From contig JAUCBJ010007540.1 in NCBI GenBank assembly GCA_032718475.1, positions 1 through 31,582 of the forward strand: a stretch of DNA of 31,582 nt. The letters are read 5' to 3'. This document shows, one piece after another, positions 11,231 through 25,310 of this stretch. The number at the start of each line of letters is the position of its first letter. The stretch's first letter is position 1. The position numbers and the translations under genes were made by a program. This stretch comes from Nemertoderma westbladi. Lineage: Eukaryota; Xenacoelomorpha; Nemertodermatida; Nemertodermatidae. Under the pieces are notes generated by a model. The model was not told the DNA's origin. It was given only the letters and a program-made list of their open reading frames with translations, and did no database searches.

Positions 11231-11847
11231 GTGGGGGTGTTCGCAAATAATGATCATAAATTTTAGAATTGTTTTTTATTGCATCTAGAGCAGAATTTAA
11301 TGAGGATTTCAAATCTAAAAACGGCTTAGAGTGGTAACTTTTAGTCCTCGAATTATCGTGGAATATCTGTCTGGCAATCTGAATGTCAAAATGTCAAAAC
11401 GTCAAAACAGACAGACACACAACCGACCGACGGACAGACTAGATTCCATCAAATATTAAAACTGCCTTCAGAAAAGAAATCAGCGACCCCGGAAACCGCC
11501 GTGAATCTTGTTCGGTGGTGTGCTTCCTTCATGTCAGACTCTATTAATCAACCAGACCCCATACAGGTAATTTTGCGCGGGAAGGTTTGAACGTCAGGCA
11601 ATTATCTCTGAATGACATTTTTCACGCGAAAAACATTACTCCTCCGCCATTTCTTAATCGTTTTTTGCAATTTTGGATTTTTATGAAAGGTAATTTCATA
11701 AGCATTAAATAAATTTCGGCCAGTTTTCTGGATTTTATTAACGAAATTGAAATAAAACTATTGTATTCATTAATATAATAAATAAAATCCAACAGTTCTG
11801 AGTTCCATCCCACATTAGTTGATAAAGATAATTTGCTTTGCTTGCAG
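10761..11847. other. Spacer with a G29 tract and simple repeats; no recognised gene
   Basis: An unbroken run of 29 G occupies 11203-11231, followed by TGGGGGTG. At about 11380-11440 there are short direct repeats of the GTCAAAA and GACAGAC/GACCGAC kind. The frame on the minus strand across the G tract encodes only polyproline and is not a gene. The last bases (11831-11847) read ATTTGCTTTGCTTGCAG, a good splice-acceptor sequence. No other coding evidence was found. Confidence 0.55.
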
Positions 11848-11962
11848 AGACCTAACCGAAAGAGCCATTACAAATAACACGCAGCCCATGGGGATCTCCT
11901 GCGACAAGGAGATCGCCTGCGACAAGAGGATATCCTGCGACAAGGGGTCCTCCTGCGACAAG
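11848..11962 (+). CDS. Possible exon leading into the 18-bp minisatellite (tentative)
   Basis: A pyrimidine-rich acceptor ending in AG at 11846-11847 precedes a frame starting at 11849 that reads DLTERAITNNTQPM and then continues into the minisatellite as ISCDKE-type repeats until a TAG at 11963-11965. NNT is a potential N-glycosylation site. No domain family is recognised. The interest lies in its position: the other end of the same minisatellite is in frame with an LDLa exon, so the repeat may have grown inside or beside exons of one extracellular-protein gene. This is an inference from splice-like signals only, and the exon may not be real. Confidence 0.25.
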
Positions 11963-13209
11963 TAGATCTACGGCGACAAGGGATCTCCTGCGATTTCTGC
12001 TTCAGGGGAATCTCCTACGACAAGGGGATATCCTTGCGACATGGGGATCTCCTGCGACAAGGGGGTCTCCTGCAAAAAAGGGGATATCCCGTGACAAGGG
12101 GATCTCTTGCGACACGGAATCTCCTGCGACAATGAGATCTCCTGCGACACGGAATCTCCTGCGACAATGAGATCTCCTGCAACAAGGAGATCTCCTCTGA
12201 CAAGGAGATCTCCTGCGACAAGAGATCTCCTGCGACAAGGGATCTCCTGCGACAAGGAGATCTCCTGCAACAAGGAGATCTCCTGCGACAAGGAGATCTA
12301 CTGCGACAAGGGATCTCTTGCGACAAGGAGATATCCTGCAACAAGGAGATCTACTGCGACAAGGGATCTCCTGCAACAAGGTGCAACAAGGATCTCATGC
12401 AGCAAGATGATCTCCTGTGACAAGGGGATCTCCGGTGACTTCTGCTCCAAGAGAATATCCTGCGACTAGGGATCTCCTGCAGCAAGAAGATCTACTGCGA
12501 CAAGGGATCTCCTGCAACAAGGATCTCATGCAGCAAGAGGATCTGCTGTGACAAGGGGATCTCCTCTGACAAGGAGATCTACTGCGACAAGGGATCTCCT
12601 GCGACAAGGAGATCTACTGCGACAAGGGGATCTCGTGCAACATGGGGATCTCATGCAACAAGAGATCTCCTGCGACAAGGAGATCTTCTGCAACAAGGGG
12701 ATCTCCTGCGACAAGGAGATCTACTGCAACAAGGGATCACCTGCAACAAGGAGATCTACTGCGAAAAGGGGATCTCCTGCAACAAGAGATCTCCTGCGAC
12801 AAGGAGATCTTCTGCAACAAGGGGATCTCCTGCGACAAGGAGATCTACTGCGACAAGGGATCTCCTGCGACAAGGAGATCTCCTGCAAAAAGGAGATCTA
12901 CTGCGACAAGAGAATCTCCTGCAACAAGAGATCTCCTGCGACAAGGAGATCTTCTGCAACAAGGGGATCTCATGCAACAAGAGATCTCCTGCGACAAGGA
13001 GATCTTCTGCAACAAGGGGATCTCCTGCGACAAGGAGATCTTCTGCAACAAGGGGATCTCCTGCAACAAGGAGATCTACTGCGACAAGGGATCTCCTGCG
13101 ACAATGAGATCTCCTGCGACAAGAAGATCTACTGCGACAAATGATCTCCTGCGACAAGGGGATATCATGCGACAAGGGGTTCTCCTGCAACAAGGAGATC
13201 TACTGCGAC

Positions 13210-16200
13210 AAGTTATCTCCTGCGACAAGTGATCTCCTGCGACAAGGGGATATAATGCGACAAGGGGTTCTCCTGCGACAAGGGGATATCCTGCGACAAT
13301 GGGACCTCCTGCGATAAGGATATCTCCTGCGACAAGGAGATTACTGCGACAAGGGATCTCCTGCAACAAAGATTTCCTGCGACAAGGAGATCTACTGCGA
13401 CAAGGAGATCTACTGCGACAAGGGATCTCTTGCGACAATGAGATATCCTGCAACAAGGAGATCTACTGCGACAAGGGATCTCCTGCAACAAGGAGATCTA
13501 CTGCGACAAGTTATCTCCTGCGACAAGTGATCTCCTGCGACAAGGGGATATAATGCGACAATGGGACCCCCTGCGATAAGGATATCTCCTGCGACAAGGA
13601 GATTACTGCGACAAGGGATCTCCTGCAACAAGGATCTCCTGCGACAAGGAGATCTACTGCGACAAGGAGATCTACTGCGACAAGGGATCTCTTGCGACAA
13701 GGAGATATCCTGCAGCAAGGGGATCTACTGTGACAAGGGAATCTCCTGTGACTTCTGCTCCAAGAGAATATCCTGCGACAAGGGATCTACTGCAACAAGG
13801 AGTTCTCCTGCGACAAGGAGATCTCATGCGACAAGCTATCTCCTGCAACAAGGATCTCAGGCAGCAAGAGGATCTCATTTGACAAGGGGATCTCCTGTGA
13901 CTTCTGCTCCAAGAGAATATCTTGCGACTAGGGATCTCCTGCAGCAAGGAGATCTACTGCGACAAGGGATCTCCTGCAACAAGTATCTTATGCAGCAAGA
14001 GGATCTCCTGTGACAAGGAGATCTCCTGTGACAAGGAGATCTCCTGTGACAAGGAGATTTCATGCGACTAGGGATCTCCCTGCAACAAGGAGATCTCCTG
14101 CGACAAGGAGATCTCCTGCGACAAGAGATCTCCTGCAACAAGGATCTCATGCAGCAAGATGATCTCCTGTGACAAGGGGATCACCTGTGACTTCTGCTCC
14201 AAGAGAATATCCTGCGACTAGGGATCTCCTGCAGCAAGAAGATCTACTGCGACAAGGGATCTCCTGCAACAAGGATCTCATGCAGCAAGAGGATCTGCTG
14301 TGACAAGGGGATCTCCTCTGACAAGGAGATCTACTGCGACAAGGGATCTCCTGCGACAAGGAGATCTACTGCGACAAGGGGATCTCGTGCAACAAGGGGA
14401 TCTCATGCAACAAGAGATCTCCTGCGACAAGGAGATCTTCTGCAACAAGGGGATCTCCTGCGACAAGGAGATCTACTGCAACAAGGGATCACCTGCAACA
14501 AGGAGATCTACTGCGACAAGGGGATCTCCTGCAACAAGAGATCTGCGACAAGGAGATCTTCTGCAACAAGGGGATCTCCTGCGACAAGGAGATCTGCTGC
14601 GACAAGGGATCTCCTGCGACAAGGAGATCTCCTGCAAAAAGGAGATCTCCTGCGACAAGGGATCTCCTGCGACAAGGAGATCTCATGCAACAAGAGATCT
14701 CCTGCGACAAGGAGATCTTCTGCAACAAGGGGATCTCCTGCGACAAGGAGATCTACTGCAACAAGGGATCACCTGCAACAAGGAGATCTACTGCGACAAG
14801 GGGATCTCCTGCAACAAGAGATCTCCTGCGACAAGGAGATCTTCTGCAACAAGGGGATCTCCTGCGACAAGGAGATCTACTGCGACAAGGGATCTCCTGC
14901 GACAAGGAGATCTCCTGCAAAAAGGAGATCTCCTGCGACAAGGGATCTCCTGCGACAAGGAGATCTCCTGCAAAAAGGAGATCTACTGCGACAAGGGAAT
15001 CTCCTGCAACAAGAGATCTACTGCGACAAGGAGATCTTCTGCAACAAGGGGATCTCCTGCAACAAGGAGATCTACTGCGACAAGGGATCTCCTGCGACAA
15101 GGAGATCTACTGCGACAAGTTATCTCCTGCGACAAGTGATCTCCTGCGACAAGGGGATATAATGCGACAAGGGGTTCTCCTGCGACAAGGGGATATCCTG
15201 CGACAATGGGACCTCCTGCGATAAGGATATCTCCTGCGACAAGGAGATTACTGCGACAAGGGATCTCCTGCAACAAAGATTTCCTGCGACAAGGAGATCT
15301 ACTGCGACAAGGAGATCTACTGCGACAAGGGATCTCTTGCGACAATGAGATATCCTGCAACAAGGAGATCTACTGCGACAAGGGATCTCCTGCGACAAGT
15401 GATCTCCTGCGACAAGGGGATATAATGCGACAATGGGACCCCCTGCGATAAGGATATCTCCTGCGACAAGGAGATTACTGCGACAAGGGATCTCCTGCAA
15501 CAAGGATCTCCTGCGACAAGGAGATCTACTGCGACAAGGAGATCTACTGCGACAAGGGATCTCTTGCGACAAGGAGATATCCTGCAGCAAGGGGATCTAC
15601 TGTGACAAGGGAATCTCCTGTGACTTCTGCTCCAAGAGAATATCCTGCGACAAGGGATCTACTGCAACAAGGAGTTCTCCTGCGACAAGGAGATCTCATG
15701 CGACAAGAGATCTCCTGCAACAAGGATCTCATGCAGCAAGATGATCTCCTGTGACAAGGGGATCACCTGTGACTTCTGCTCCAAGAGAATATCCTGCGAC
15801 TAGGGATCTCCTGCAGCAAGAAGATCTACTGCGACAAGGGATCTCCTGCAACAAGGATCTCATGCAGCAAGAGGATCTGCTGTGACAAGGGGATCTCCTC
15901 TGACAAGGAGATCTACTGCGACAAGGGATCTCCTGCGACAAGGAGATCTACTGCGACAAGGGGATCTCGTGCAACAAGGGGATCTCATGCAACAAGAGAT
16001 CTCCTGCGACAAGGAGATCTTCTGCAACAAGGGGATCTCCTGCGACAAGGAGATCTACTGCAACAAGGGATCACCTGCAACAAGGAGATCTACTGCGACA
16101 AGGGGATCTCCTGCAACAAGAGATCTGCGACAAGGAGATCTTCTGCAACAAGGGGATCTCCTGCGACAAGGAGATCTGCTGCGACAAGGGATCTCCTGCG

Positions 16201-16700
16201 ACAAGGAGATCTCCTGCAAAAAGGAGATCTCCTGCGACAAGGGATCTCCTGCGACAAGGAGATCTCATGCAACAAGAGATCTCCTGCGACAAGGAGATCT
16301 TCTGCAACAAGGGGATCTCCTGCGACAAGGAGATCTACTGCAACAAGGGATCACCTGCAACAAGGAGATCTACTGCGACAAGGGGATCTCCTGCAACAAG
16401 AGATCTCCTGCGACAAGGAGATCTTCTGCAACAAGGGGATCTCCTGCGACAAGGAGATCTACTGCGACAAGGGATCTCCTGCGACAAGGAGATCTCCTGC
16501 AAAAAGGAGATCTCCTGCGACAAGGGATCTCCTGCGACAAGGAGATCTCCTGCAAAAAGGAGATCTACTGCGACAAGGGAATCTCCTGCAACAAGAGATC
16601 TACTGCGACAAGGAGATCTTCTGCAACAAGGGGATCTCCTGCAACAAGGAGATCTACTGCGACAAGGGATCTCCTGCGACAAGGAGATCTCCTGCGACAA
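13210..16700. repeat. Higher-order duplication inside the minisatellite (1,582-bp offset)
   Basis: The stretch from about 14130 to 15108 recurs at about 15712 to 16690 with a constant offset of 1,582 bp and apparently identical long frames. The stretch before it (from about 13210) matches that from about 15120 with offsets of 1,907 and 1,872 bp, showing small internal deletions. This is an older or more rearranged amplification step than the 3,051-bp units to its right. Confidence 0.8.
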
Positions 16701-19700
16701 GAAGATCTACTGCGACAAATGATCTCCTGCGACAAGGGGATATCATGCGACAAGGGGTTCTCCTGCGACAAGGAGATCTACTGCGACAAGTTATCTCCTG
16801 CGACAAGTGATCTCCTGCGACTAGGGGATATAATGCGACAAGGGGTTCTCCTGCGACAAGGGGATATCCTGCGACAGTGGGACCTCCTGCGATAAGGATA
16901 TCTCCTGCGACAAGGAGATTACTGCGACAAGGGATCTCCTGCAACAAGGATCTCCTGCGACAAGGAGATCTACTGCGACAAGGAGATCTACTGCGACAAG
17001 GGATCACCTGCAACAAGGAGATCTACTGCGACAAGGGGATCTCCTGCAACAAGAGATCTCCTGCGACAAGGAGATCTTCTGCAACAAGGGGATCTCCTGC
17101 GATAAGGAGATCTACTGCGACAAGGGATCTCCTGCGACAACGAGATCTAGTGCGACAAGGGGATCTCCTGCAACAAGAGATCTCCTGCGACAAGGAGATC
17201 TCCTGCGACAAGGAGATCTCCTGCGACAAGGAGATATCCTGCGAGATTACTGCGACAAGGGATCTCCTGCAACAAGGATCTCCTGCGACAAGGATCTCCT
17301 GCGACAAGGATCTCCTGCGACAAGGGGATCTTCTGCAACAAGTGGATCTACTGCGATAAGGAGATCTACTGCGACAAGGGATCTCCTGCGACAACGAGAT
17401 CTACTGCAACAAGGGGATCTCATGCAACAAGAGATCTCCTGCGACAAGGAGATCTTCTGCAACAAGGGGATCTCCTGCGACAAGGAGATCTACTGCAACA
17501 AGGGATCACCTGCAACAAGGAGATCTACTGCGACAAGGGGATCTCCTGCAACAAGAGATCTCCTGCGACAAGGAGATCTTCTGCAACAAGGGGATCTCCT
17601 GCGACAAGGAGATCTACTGCGACAAGGGATCTCCTGCGACAAGGAGATCTCCTGCGACAAGGAGATCTTCTGCAACAAGGGGATCTCCTGCAACAAGGAG
17701 ATCTACTGCGACAAGGGATCTCCTGCGACAAGGAGATCTCCTGCGACAAGAAGATCTACTGGACAAATGATCTCCTGCGACAAGGGGATATCATGCGACA
17801 AGGGGTTATCCTGCGACAAGGAGATCTACTGCGACAAGTTATCTCCTGCGACAAATGATCTCCTGCGACAAGGGGATATAATGCGACAAGGGGTTCTCCT
17901 GCGACAAGGGGATATCCTGCGACAATGGGACCTCCTGCGATAAGGATATCTCCTGCGACAAGGAGATTACTGCGACAAGGGATCTCCTGCAACAAGGATC
18001 TCCTGCGACAAGGAGATCTACTGCGACAAGGAGATCTACTGCGACAAGGGATCTCTTGCGACAAGGAGATATCCTGCAACAAGGAGATCTACTGCGACAA
18101 GGGATCTCCTGCAACAAGGTGCAACAAGGATCTCATGCAGCAAGGGGATCTACTGTGACAAGGGAATCTCCTGTGACTTCTGCTCCAAGAGAATATCCTG
18201 CGACAAGGGATCTCCTGCAGCAAGGAGATCTACTGCGACAAGGGATCTCCTGCAACAAGTATCTTATGCAGCAAGAGGATCTCCTGTGACAAGGAGATTT
18301 CATGCGACTAGGGATCTCCCTGCAACAAGGAGAGCTCCTGCGACAAGAGATCTCCTGCAACAAGGATCTCATGCAGCAAGATGATCTCCTGTGACAAGGG
18401 GATCTCCTGTGACTTCTGCTCCAAGAGAATATCCTGCGACTAGGGATCTCCTGCAGCAAGAAGATCTACTGCGACAAGGGATCTCCTGCAACAAGGATCT
18501 CATGCAGCAAGAGGATCTGCTGTGACAAGGGGATCTCCTCTGACAAGGATATCTACTGCGACAAGGGATCTCCTGCGACAAGGAGATCTACTGCGACAAG
18601 GGGATCTCGTGCAACAAGGGGATCTCATGCAACAAGAGATCTCCTGCGAGAAGGAGATCTCATGCGACAAGCTATCTCCTGCAACAAGGATCTCATGCAG
18701 CAAGAGGATCTCATTTGACAAGGGGATCTCCTGTGACTTCTGATCCAAGAGAATATCTTGCGACTAGGGATCCCCTGCAGCAAGGAGATCTACTGCGACA
18801 AGGGATCTCCTGCAACAAGTATCTTATGCAGCAAGGGGATCTCCTGTGACAAGGAGATCTCCTGTGACAAGGAGATTTCATGCGACAAGGGATCTCCCTG
18901 CAACAAGGAGATCTCCTGCGACAAGGAGATCTCATGCGACAAGCTATCTCCTGCAACAAGGTGCAACAAGGATCTCATGCAGCAAGGGGATCTACTGTGA
19001 CAAGGGAATCTCCTGTGACTTCTGCTCCAAGAGAATATCCTGCGACAAGGGATCTCCTGCAGCAAGGAGATCTACTGCGACAAGGGATCTCCTGCAACAA
19101 GTATCTTATGCAGCAAGAGGATCTCCTGTGACAAGGAGATCTACTGCGACAAGGGGATCTCCTGCAACAAGAGATCTGCGACAAGGAGATCTTCTGCAAC
19201 AAGGGGATCTCCTGCGACAAGGAGATCTGCTGCGACAAGGGATCTCCTGCGACAAGGAGATCTCCTGCAAAAAGGAGATCTCCTGCGACAAGGGATCTCC
19301 TGCGACAAGGAGATCTCATGCAACAAGAGATCTCCTGCGACAAGGAGATCTTCTGCAACAAGGGGATCTCCTGCGACAAGGAGATCTACTGCAACAAGGG
19401 ATCACCTGCAACAAGGAGATCTACTGCGACAAGGGGATCTCCTGCAACAAGAGATCTCCTGCGACAAGGAGATCTTCTGCAACAAGGGGATCTCCTGCGA
19501 CAAGGAGATCTACTGCGACAAGGGATCTCCTGCGACAAGGAGATCTCCTGCAAAAAGGAGATCTCCTGCGACAAGGGATCTCCTGCGACAAGGAGATCTC
19601 CTGCAAAAAGGAGATCTACTGCGACAAGGGAATCTCCTGCAACAAGAGATCTACTGCGACAAGGAGATCTTCTGCAACAAGGGGATCTCCTGCAACAAGG

Positions 19701-22700
19701 AGATCTACTGCGACAAGGGATCTCCTGCGACAAGGAGATCTCCTGCGACAAGAAGATCTACTGCGACAAATGATCTCCTGCGACAAGGGGATATCATGCG
19801 ACAAGGGGTTCTCCTGCGACAAGGAGATCTACTGCGACAAGTTATCTCCTGCGACAAGTGATCTCCTGCGACAAGGGGATATAATGCGACAAGGGGTTCT
19901 CCTGCGACAAGGGGATATCCTGCGACAGTGGGACCTCCTGCGATAAGGATATCTCCTGCGACAAGGAGATTACTGCGACAAGGGATCTCCTGCAACAAGG
20001 ATCTCCTGCGACAAGGAGATCTACTGCGACAAGGAGATCTACTGCGACAAGGGATCACCTGCAACAAGGAGATCTACTGCGACAAGGGGATCTCCTGCAA
20101 CAAGAGATCTCCTGCGACAAGGAGATCTTCTGCAACAAGGGGATCTCCTGCGATAAGGAGATCTACTGCGACAAGGGATCTCCTGCGACAACGAGATCTA
20201 GTGCGACAAGGGGATCTCCTGCAACAAGAGATCTCCTGCGACAAGGAGATCTCCTGCGACAAGGAGATCTCCTGCGACAAGGAGATATCCTGCGAGATTA
20301 CTGCGACAAGGGATCTCCTGCAACAAGGATCTCCTGCGACAAGGATCTCCTGCGACAAGGATCTCCTGCGACAAGGGGATCTTCTGCAACAAGTGGATCT
20401 ACTGCGATAAGGAGATCTACTGCGACAAGGGATCTCCTGCGACAACGAGATCTACTGCAACAAGGGGATCTCATGCAACAAGAGATCTCCTGCGACAAGG
20501 AGATCTTCTGCAACAAGGGGATCTCCTGCGACAAGGAGATCTACTGCAACAAGGGATCACCTGCAACAAGGAGATCTACTGCGACAAGGGGATCTCCTGC
20601 AACAAGAGATCTCCTGCGACAAGGAGATCTTCTGCAACAAGGGGATCTCCTGCGACAAGGAGATCTACTGCGACAAGGGATCTCCTGCGACAAGGAGATC
20701 TCCTGCGACAAGGAGATCTTCTGCAACAAGGGGATCTCCTGCAACAAGGAGATCTACTGCGACAAGGGATCTCCTGCGACAAGGAGATCTCCTGCGACAA
20801 GAAGATCTACTGGACAAATGATCTCCTGCGACAAGGGGATATCATGCGACAAGGGGTTATCCTGCGACAAGGAGATCTACTGCGACAAGTTATCTCCTGC
20901 GACAAATGATCTCCTGCGACAAGGGGATATAATGCGACAAGGGGTTCTCCTGCGACAAGGGGATATCCTGCGACAATGGGACCTCCTGCGATAAGGATAT
21001 CTCCTGCGACAAGGAGATTACTGCGACAAGGGATCTCCTGCAACAAGGATCTCCTGCGACAAGGAGATCTACTGCGACAAGGAGATCTACTGCGACAAGG
21101 GATCTCTTGCGACAAGGAGATATCCTGCAACAAGGAGATCTACTGCGACAAGGGATCTCCTGCAACAAGGTGCAACAAGGATCTCATGCAGCAAGGGGAT
21201 CTACTGTGACAAGGGAATCTCCTGTGACTTCTGCTCCAAGAGAATATCCTGCGACAAGGGATCTCCTGCAGCAAGGAGATCTACTGCGACAAGGGATCTC
21301 CTGCAACAAGTATCTTATGCAGCAAGAGGATCTCCTGTGACAAGGAGATTTCATGCGACTAGGGATCTCCCTGCAACAAGGAGAGCTCCTGCGACAAGAG
21401 ATCTCCTGCAACAAGGATCTCATGCAGCAAGATGATCTCCTGTGACAAGGGGATCTCCTGTGACTTCTGCTCCAAGAGAATATCCTGCGACTAGGGATCT
21501 CCTGCAGCAAGAAGATCTACTGCGACAAGGGATCTCCTGCAACAAGGATCTCATGCAGCAAGAGGATCTGCTGTGACAAGGGGATCTCCTCTGACAAGGA
21601 TATCTACTGCGACAAGGGATCTCCTGCGACAAGGAGATCTACTGCGACAAGGGGATCTCGTGCAACAAGGGGATCTCATGCAACAAGAGATCTCCTGCGA
21701 GAAGGAGATCTCATGCGACAAGCTATCTCCTGCAACAAGGATCTCATGCAGCAAGAGGATCTCATTTGACAAGGGGATCTCCTGTGACTTCTGATCCAAG
21801 AGAATATCTTGCGACTAGGGATCCCCTGCAGCAAGGAGATCTACTGCGACAAGGGATCTCCTGCAACAAGTATCTTATGCAGCAAGGGGATCTCCTGTGA
21901 CAAGGAGATCTCCTGTGACAAGGAGATTTCATGCGACAAGGGATCTCCCTGCAACAAGGAGATCTCCTGCGACAAGGAGATCTCATGCGACAAGCTATCT
22001 CCTGCAACAAGGTGCAACAAGGATCTCATGCAGCAAGGGGATCTACTGTGACAAGGGAATCTCCTGTGACTTCTGCTCCAAGAGAATATCCTGCGACAAG
22101 GGATCTCCTGCAGCAAGGAGATCTACTGCGACAAGGGATCTCCTGCAACAAGTATCTTATGCAGCAAGAGGATCTCCTGTGACAAGGAGATCTACTGCGA
22201 CAAGGGGATCTCCTGCAACAAGAGATCTGCGACAAGGAGATCTTCTGCAACAAGGGGATCTCCTGCGACAAGGAGATCTGCTGCGACAAGGGATCTCCTG
22301 CGACAAGGAGATCTCCTGCAAAAAGGAGATCTCCTGCGACAAGGGATCTCCTGCGACAAGGAGATCTCATGCAACAAGAGATCTCCTGCGACAAGGAGAT
22401 CTTCTGCAACAAGGGGATCTCCTGCGACAAGGAGATCTACTGCAACAAGGGATCACCTGCAACAAGGAGATCTACTGCGACAAGGGGATCTCCTGCAACA
22501 AGAGATCTCCTGCGACAAGGAGATCTTCTGCAACAAGGGGATCTCCTGCGACAAGGAGATCTACTGCGACAAGGGATCTCCTGCGACAAGGAGATCTCCT
22601 GCAAAAAGGAGATCTCCTGCGACAAGGGATCTCCTGCGACAAGGAGATCTCCTGCAAAAAGGAGATCTACTGCGACAAGGGAATCTCCTGCAACAAGAGA

Positions 22701-25310
22701 TCTACTGCGACAAGGAGATCTTCTGCAACAAGGGGATCTCCTGCAACAAGGAGATCTACTGCGACAAGGGATCTCCTGCGACAAGGAGATCTCCTGCGAC
22801 AAGAAGATCTACTGCGACAAATGATCTCCTGCGACAAGGGGATATCATGCGACAAGGGGTTCTCCTGCGACAAGGAGATCTACTGCGACAAGTTATCTCC
22901 TGCGACAAGTGATCTCCTGCGACAAGGGGATATAATGCGACAAGGGGTTCTCCTGCGACAAGGGGATATCCTGCGACAGTGGGACCTCCTGCGATAAGGA
23001 TATCTCCTGCGACAAGGAGATTACTGCGACAAGGGATCTCCTGCAACAAGGATCTCCTGCGACAAGGAGATCTACTGCGACAAGGAGATCTACTGCGACA
23101 AGGGATCACCTGCAACAAGGAGATCTACTGCGACAAGGGGATCTCCTGCAACAAGAGATCTCCTGCGACAAGGAGATCTTCTGCAACAAGGGGATCTCCT
23201 GCGATAAGGAGATCTACTGCGACAAGGGATCTCCTGCGACAACGAGATCTAGTGCGACAAGGGGATCTCCTGCAACAAGAGATCTCCTGCGACAAGGAGA
23301 TCTCCTGCGACAAGGAGATCTCCTGCGACAAGGAGATATCCTGCGAGATTACTGCGACAAGGGATCTCCTGCAACAAGGATCTCCTGCGACAAGGATCTC
23401 CTGCGACAAGGATCTCCTGCGACAAGGGGATCTTCTGCAACAAGTGGATCTACTGCGATAAGGAGATCTACTGCGACAAGGGATCTCCTGCGACAACGAG
23501 ATCTACTGCAACAAGGGGATCTCATGCAACAAGAGATCTCCTGCGACAAGGAGATCTTCTGCAACAAGGGGATCTCCTGCGACAAGGAGATCTACTGCAA
23601 CAAGGGATCACCTGCAACAAGGAGATCTACTGCGACAAGGGGATCTCCTGCAACAAGAGATCTCCTGCGACAAGGAGATCTTCTGCAACAAGGGGATCTC
23701 CTGCGACAAGGAGATCTACTGCGACAAGGGATATCCTGCGACAAGGAGATCTCCTGCAAAAAGGAGATCTACTGCGACAAGGGGATCTCCTGCAACAAGA
23801 GATCTCCTGCGACAAGGAGATCTTCTGCAACAAGGGGATCTCCTGCAACAAGGAGATCTACTGCGACAAGGGATCTCCTGCGACAAGGAGATCTCATGCG
23901 ACAAGAAGATCTACTGCGACAAATGATCTCCTGCGACAAGGGGATATCATGCGACAAGGGGTTATCCTGCGACAAGGAGATCTACTGCGACAAGTTATCT
24001 CCTGCGACAAATGATCTCCTGCGACAAGGGGATATAATGCGACAAGGGGTTCTCCTGCGACAAGGGGATGTCCTGCGACAATGGGACCTCCTGCGATAAG
24101 GATATCTCCTGCGACAAGGAGATTACTGCGACAAGGGATCTCCTGCAACAAGGATCTCCTGCGACAAGGAGATCTACTGCGACAAGGAGATCTACTGCGA
24201 CAAGGGATCTCTTGCGACAAGGAGATATCCTGCAACAAGGAGATCTACTGCGACAAGGGATCTCCTGCAACAAGGTGCAACAAGGATCTCATGCAGCAAG
24301 GGGATCTACTGTGACAAGGGAATCTCCTGTGACTTCTGCTCCAAGAGAATATCCTGCGACAAGGGATCTCCTGCAGCAAGGAGATCTACTGCGACAAGGG
24401 ATCTCCTGCAACAAGTATCTTATGCAGCAAGAGGATCTCCTGTGACAAGGAGATTTCATGCGACTAGGGATCTCCCTGCAACAAGGAGATCTCATGCGAC
24501 AAGGAGATCTCCTGCGACAAGAGATCTCCTGCAACAAGGATCTCATGCAGCAAGATGATCTCCTGTGACAAGGGGATCTCCTGTGACTTCTGCTCCAAGA
24601 GAATATCCTGCGACTAGGGATCTCCTGCAGCAAGAAGATCTACTGCGACAAGGGATCTCCTGCAACAAGGATCTCATGCAGCAAGAGGATCTGCTGTGAC
24701 AAGGGGATCTCCTCTGACAAGGAGATCTACTGCGACAAGGGATCTCCTGCGACAAGGAGATCTACTGCGACAAGGGGATCTCGTGCAACAAGGGGATCTC
24801 ATGCAACAAGAGATCTCCTGCGAGAAGGAGATCTCATGCGACAAGCTATCTCCTGCAACAAGGATCTCATGCAGCAAGAGGATCTCATTTGACAAGGGGA
24901 TCTCCTGTGACTTCTGATCCAAGAGAATATCTTGCGACTAGGGATCCCCTGCAGCAAGGAGATCTACTGCGACAAGGGATCTCCTGCAACAAGTATCTTA
25001 TGCAGCAAGGGGATCTCCTGTGACAAGGAGATCTCCTGTGACAAGGAGATTTCATGCGACAAGGGATCTCCCTGCAACAAGGAGATCTCCTGCGACAAGG
25101 AGATCTCATGCGACAAGCTATCTCCTGCAACAAGGTGCAACAAGGATCTCATGCAGCAAGGGGATCTACTGTGACAAGGGAATCTCCTGTGACTTCTGCT
25201 CCAAGAGAATATCCTGCGACAAGGGATCTCCTGCAGCAAGGAGATCTACTGCGACAAGGGATCTCCTGCAACAAGTATCTTATGCAGCAAGAGGATCTCC
25301 TGTGACAAGG
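16080..25310. repeat. Three tandem higher-order units of about 3,051 bp
   Basis: Units run approximately 16080-19130, 19131-22181 and 22182-25310. The offset between the first and second, and between the second and the first half of the third, is exactly 3,051 bp. After about 23720 the third unit carries 72 extra bases (four 18-bp monomers), so the offset becomes 3,123. The copies are almost identical: long frames at 16877, 19928 and 22979 read the same. One visible substitution is CTAGG at about 16821 against CAAGG at 19872. At 16080 the left unit joins different sequence from that at 19130, which defines the junction. Confidence 0.9.

Noticed and set aside
11088-11312. Minus-strand frame with polyproline
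   Set aside because: The prolines come only from the G29 tract; no domain around it.
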